Shown: piece after piece, positions 6,439 to 7,533 of the stretch
Numbering within the stretch: position 1 is the stretch's first letter
Layout: every line of letters starts with the position of its first letter
Origin: a bacterium
Lineage (GTDB): Bacteria; CBDUZB01; JAGLHV01
Direction of reading: 5' to 3'
Assembly (NCBI GenBank): GCA_023132075.1
Contig: JAGLYT010000073.1
Location: 1 to 7,533, forward strand
DNA length: 7,533 bases
The notes under the pieces: model-generated
Database searches by the model: none
What the model was told of the DNA's origin: nothing
The model's input: the letters and a program-made list of their open reading frames with translations, nothing else
Made by a program: the position numbers and the translations under genes

Positions 6439-6457
6439 TAAATATAAAGTATATTTA
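6439..6457. promoter_or_regulatory. 8-bp inverted repeat in the dppB leader
   Basis: TAAATATA-AAG-TATATTTA has perfect 8-base arms and a three-base centre, ending 22 bases before the dppB ATG. It could be an operator for the permease unit or a weak leader hairpin. All arm bases are A/T, so chance is a real alternative. In the same 158-base gap, TATAAT at 6405-6410 is a perfect -10 hexamer without a recognisable -35 box. Confidence 0.3.
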
Positions 6458-6479
6458 ATACGAGTAGCGGGGATGATTT

Positions 6480-7451
6480 ATGTTTTCTTATTTTGTTCGT
6501 CGGATGTTTTTGATGATACCTTTAATAATAGGAATTAGTTTGATAAGTTTTATTGTTTTACATCTTGCTCCGGGTAGTCCGGTTGATTCGGTAGCTGGTA
6601 TGAATATTGATGTTTCTGCGGATAGTAAGGCGCGGTTATACAGTTTATATGGTTTAGATAAACCCTGGCATATTCAATATTATAATTGGCTAAAAAGAGT
6701 AATCTTTTTGGATTTTGGAAATTCTTTCAAAGATGGTAGAAAAGTAATAGTAAAAATATTAGAGCGTTTACCGGCTACTTTACTGTTAAATATTCTTTCT
6801 TTGTTTCTTATATTCCTTATTGCCTTACCCATTGGTATCAAATCAGCAGTAAAGCAAGGTTCTTTTTTTGATAAAGGGATGACTGTTTTTACTTTTGTAG
6901 GATTTTCAACTCCTACTTTTTGGCTGGCATTACTACTTATGATATTGTTTGGAGTAAAATTAGGATGGCTGCCTGTTTCCGGAATGCATTCTTTCAACTA
7001 TGAAAATTTTTCTTTTTTAGGGAAACTGTGGGATTTAATTAAACATTTGATATTACCTGTTTTTTGTTCGGCTTTTGGTGGATTGGCTTATTTGTCCCGT
7101 TATTCTCGTTATACAATGTTGGAAGTAATCAGGCAAAATTATATAAGGACAGCAAGAGCTAAAGGATTGTCGGAAAAGAATGTTATTTATAGGCATGCTC
7201 TTCGTAATGCCCTTATTCCAATAGTTACCTTGTTGGGATTATCTTTGCCGGGTTTAATAGGTGGGGGATTTATCTTTGAGATTATTTTTGCCTGGCCGGG
7301 AATGGGCAGATTGGGATATCAGGCAATTATGTTTTACGATGGGCCTGTGTTTATGGGGGTAGGAATTATTACCGCCTTTTTAACACTGGTAGGTAATTTA
7401 ATTGCTGATTTTATTTATCTTTGTGTTGATCCGAGAGTGAAGTATAAATAA
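6480..7451 (+). CDS. dppB: Peptide/nickel ABC transporter permease, DppB/OppB type
   Basis: This is an inner-membrane channel subunit of a family-5 peptide (or nickel or other oligo-ligand) importer; it pairs with DppC and receives ligand from an extracytoplasmic binding protein. The 323 residues begin [19 protein letters not shown], the standard start of the family, with [10 protein letters not shown] at about 27-36 and [15 protein letters not shown] (56-70). The binding-protein-dependent permease domain spans roughly 95-320, with [11 protein letters not shown] (144-154) and the EAA loop that docks the ATPase at about 215-247, including [13 protein letters not shown] (223-235) and [10 protein letters not shown] (239-248). 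It ends in the typical DPRVKY. About six membrane helices are visible. Initiation is ATG with a GGGGA site six bases upstream. dppC starts 31 bases downstream, so the two form an operon. Confidence 0.96.
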   Translation: MFSYFVRRMFLMIPLIIGISLISFIVLHLAPGSPVDSVAGMNIDVSADSKARLYSLYGLDKPWHIQYYNWLKRVIFLDFGNSFKDGRKVIVKILERLPATLLLNILSLFLIFLIALPIGIKSAVKQGSFFDKGMTVFTFVGFSTPTFWLALLLMILFGVKLGWLPVSGMHSFNYENFSFLGKLWDLIKHLILPVFCSAFGGLAYLSRYSRYTMLEVIRQNYIRTARAKGLSEKNVIYRHALRNALIPIVTLLGLSLPGLIGGGFIFEIIFAWPGMGRLGYQAIMFYDGPVFMGVGIITAFLTLVGNLIADFIYLCVDPRVKYK

Positions 7452-7482
7452 TATGTAGAGTTGAAAATGTTGGGAGAAAAAA

Positions 7483-7533
7483 ATGTTCAAAGTTTTCTGG
7501 GAAAGATTTAAAGATAATAAATTAGCTTTTTGG
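7483..7533 (+). CDS. dppC: Peptide/nickel ABC transporter permease, DppC/OppC type (3'-truncated by window edge)
   Basis: Only 17 codons are visible, MFKVFWERFKDNKLAFW, which match the N-terminal W-x-R-F-x-x-N-K-L-A signature of DppC/OppC subunits just before their first membrane helix. A GGGAG ribosome site lies six bases before the ATG. Its position directly after dppB is the usual one. The ATPase genes would be expected further downstream, but that is outside the window. Confidence 0.85.
   Translation, partial: MFKVFWERFKDNKLAFW

Overview
This is an AT-rich bacterial window with every supported gene on the + strand. I see no RNA gene, IS element or CRISPR array. The block glmU-prs-rplY-pth is a familiar bacterial housekeeping arrangement. 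The long CTC-type L25 and the low GC fit Firmicutes-like, Thermotogota-like or uncultured candidate-phylum bacteria. I cannot name the organism from sequence alone.

Layout: bases 1-1251 are the 3' part of a family-5 extracytoplasmic peptide-binding protein gene (dppA/oppA type). A 196-base gap follows that ends in a strong sigma-70-type promoter (TTGACA-17 bp-TATTAT, 1375-1403). From there runs a probable transcription unit: a short GlmU-like UDP-GlcNAc pyrophosphorylase (1448-2476), PRPP synthetase (2595-3530), ribosomal protein L25/CTC (3569-4255), peptidyl-tRNA hydrolase (4263-4841) and a membrane glycosyltransferase of the GT39/PMT_2 type (4853-6321). The glycosyltransferase is interrupted by a one-base frameshift in a T8 run and by an in-frame amber codon. 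After a 158-base gap come dppB (6480-7451) and the first 17 codons of dppC (7483 to the edge), the permease subunits of a peptide/nickel ABC importer.

How they fit together: the first and last genes look like parts of one peptide uptake system (binding protein, two permeases) with a housekeeping operon lying between them. The central genes supply a cell-envelope sugar nucleotide (GlmU), PRPP for nucleotide synthesis (Prs), a 5S-rRNA-binding ribosomal protein (L25) and recycling of stalled peptidyl-tRNA (Pth).

The points most worth attention are the GlmU that ends before its acetyltransferase active site, and the broken glycosyltransferase. The frameshift in the latter sits exactly on a T TTT TTT slippery heptamer followed by TGA, with a restart ATG two bases later. 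Small inverted repeats lie in the prs and dppB leaders. I found no convincing wholly new multi-gene system.
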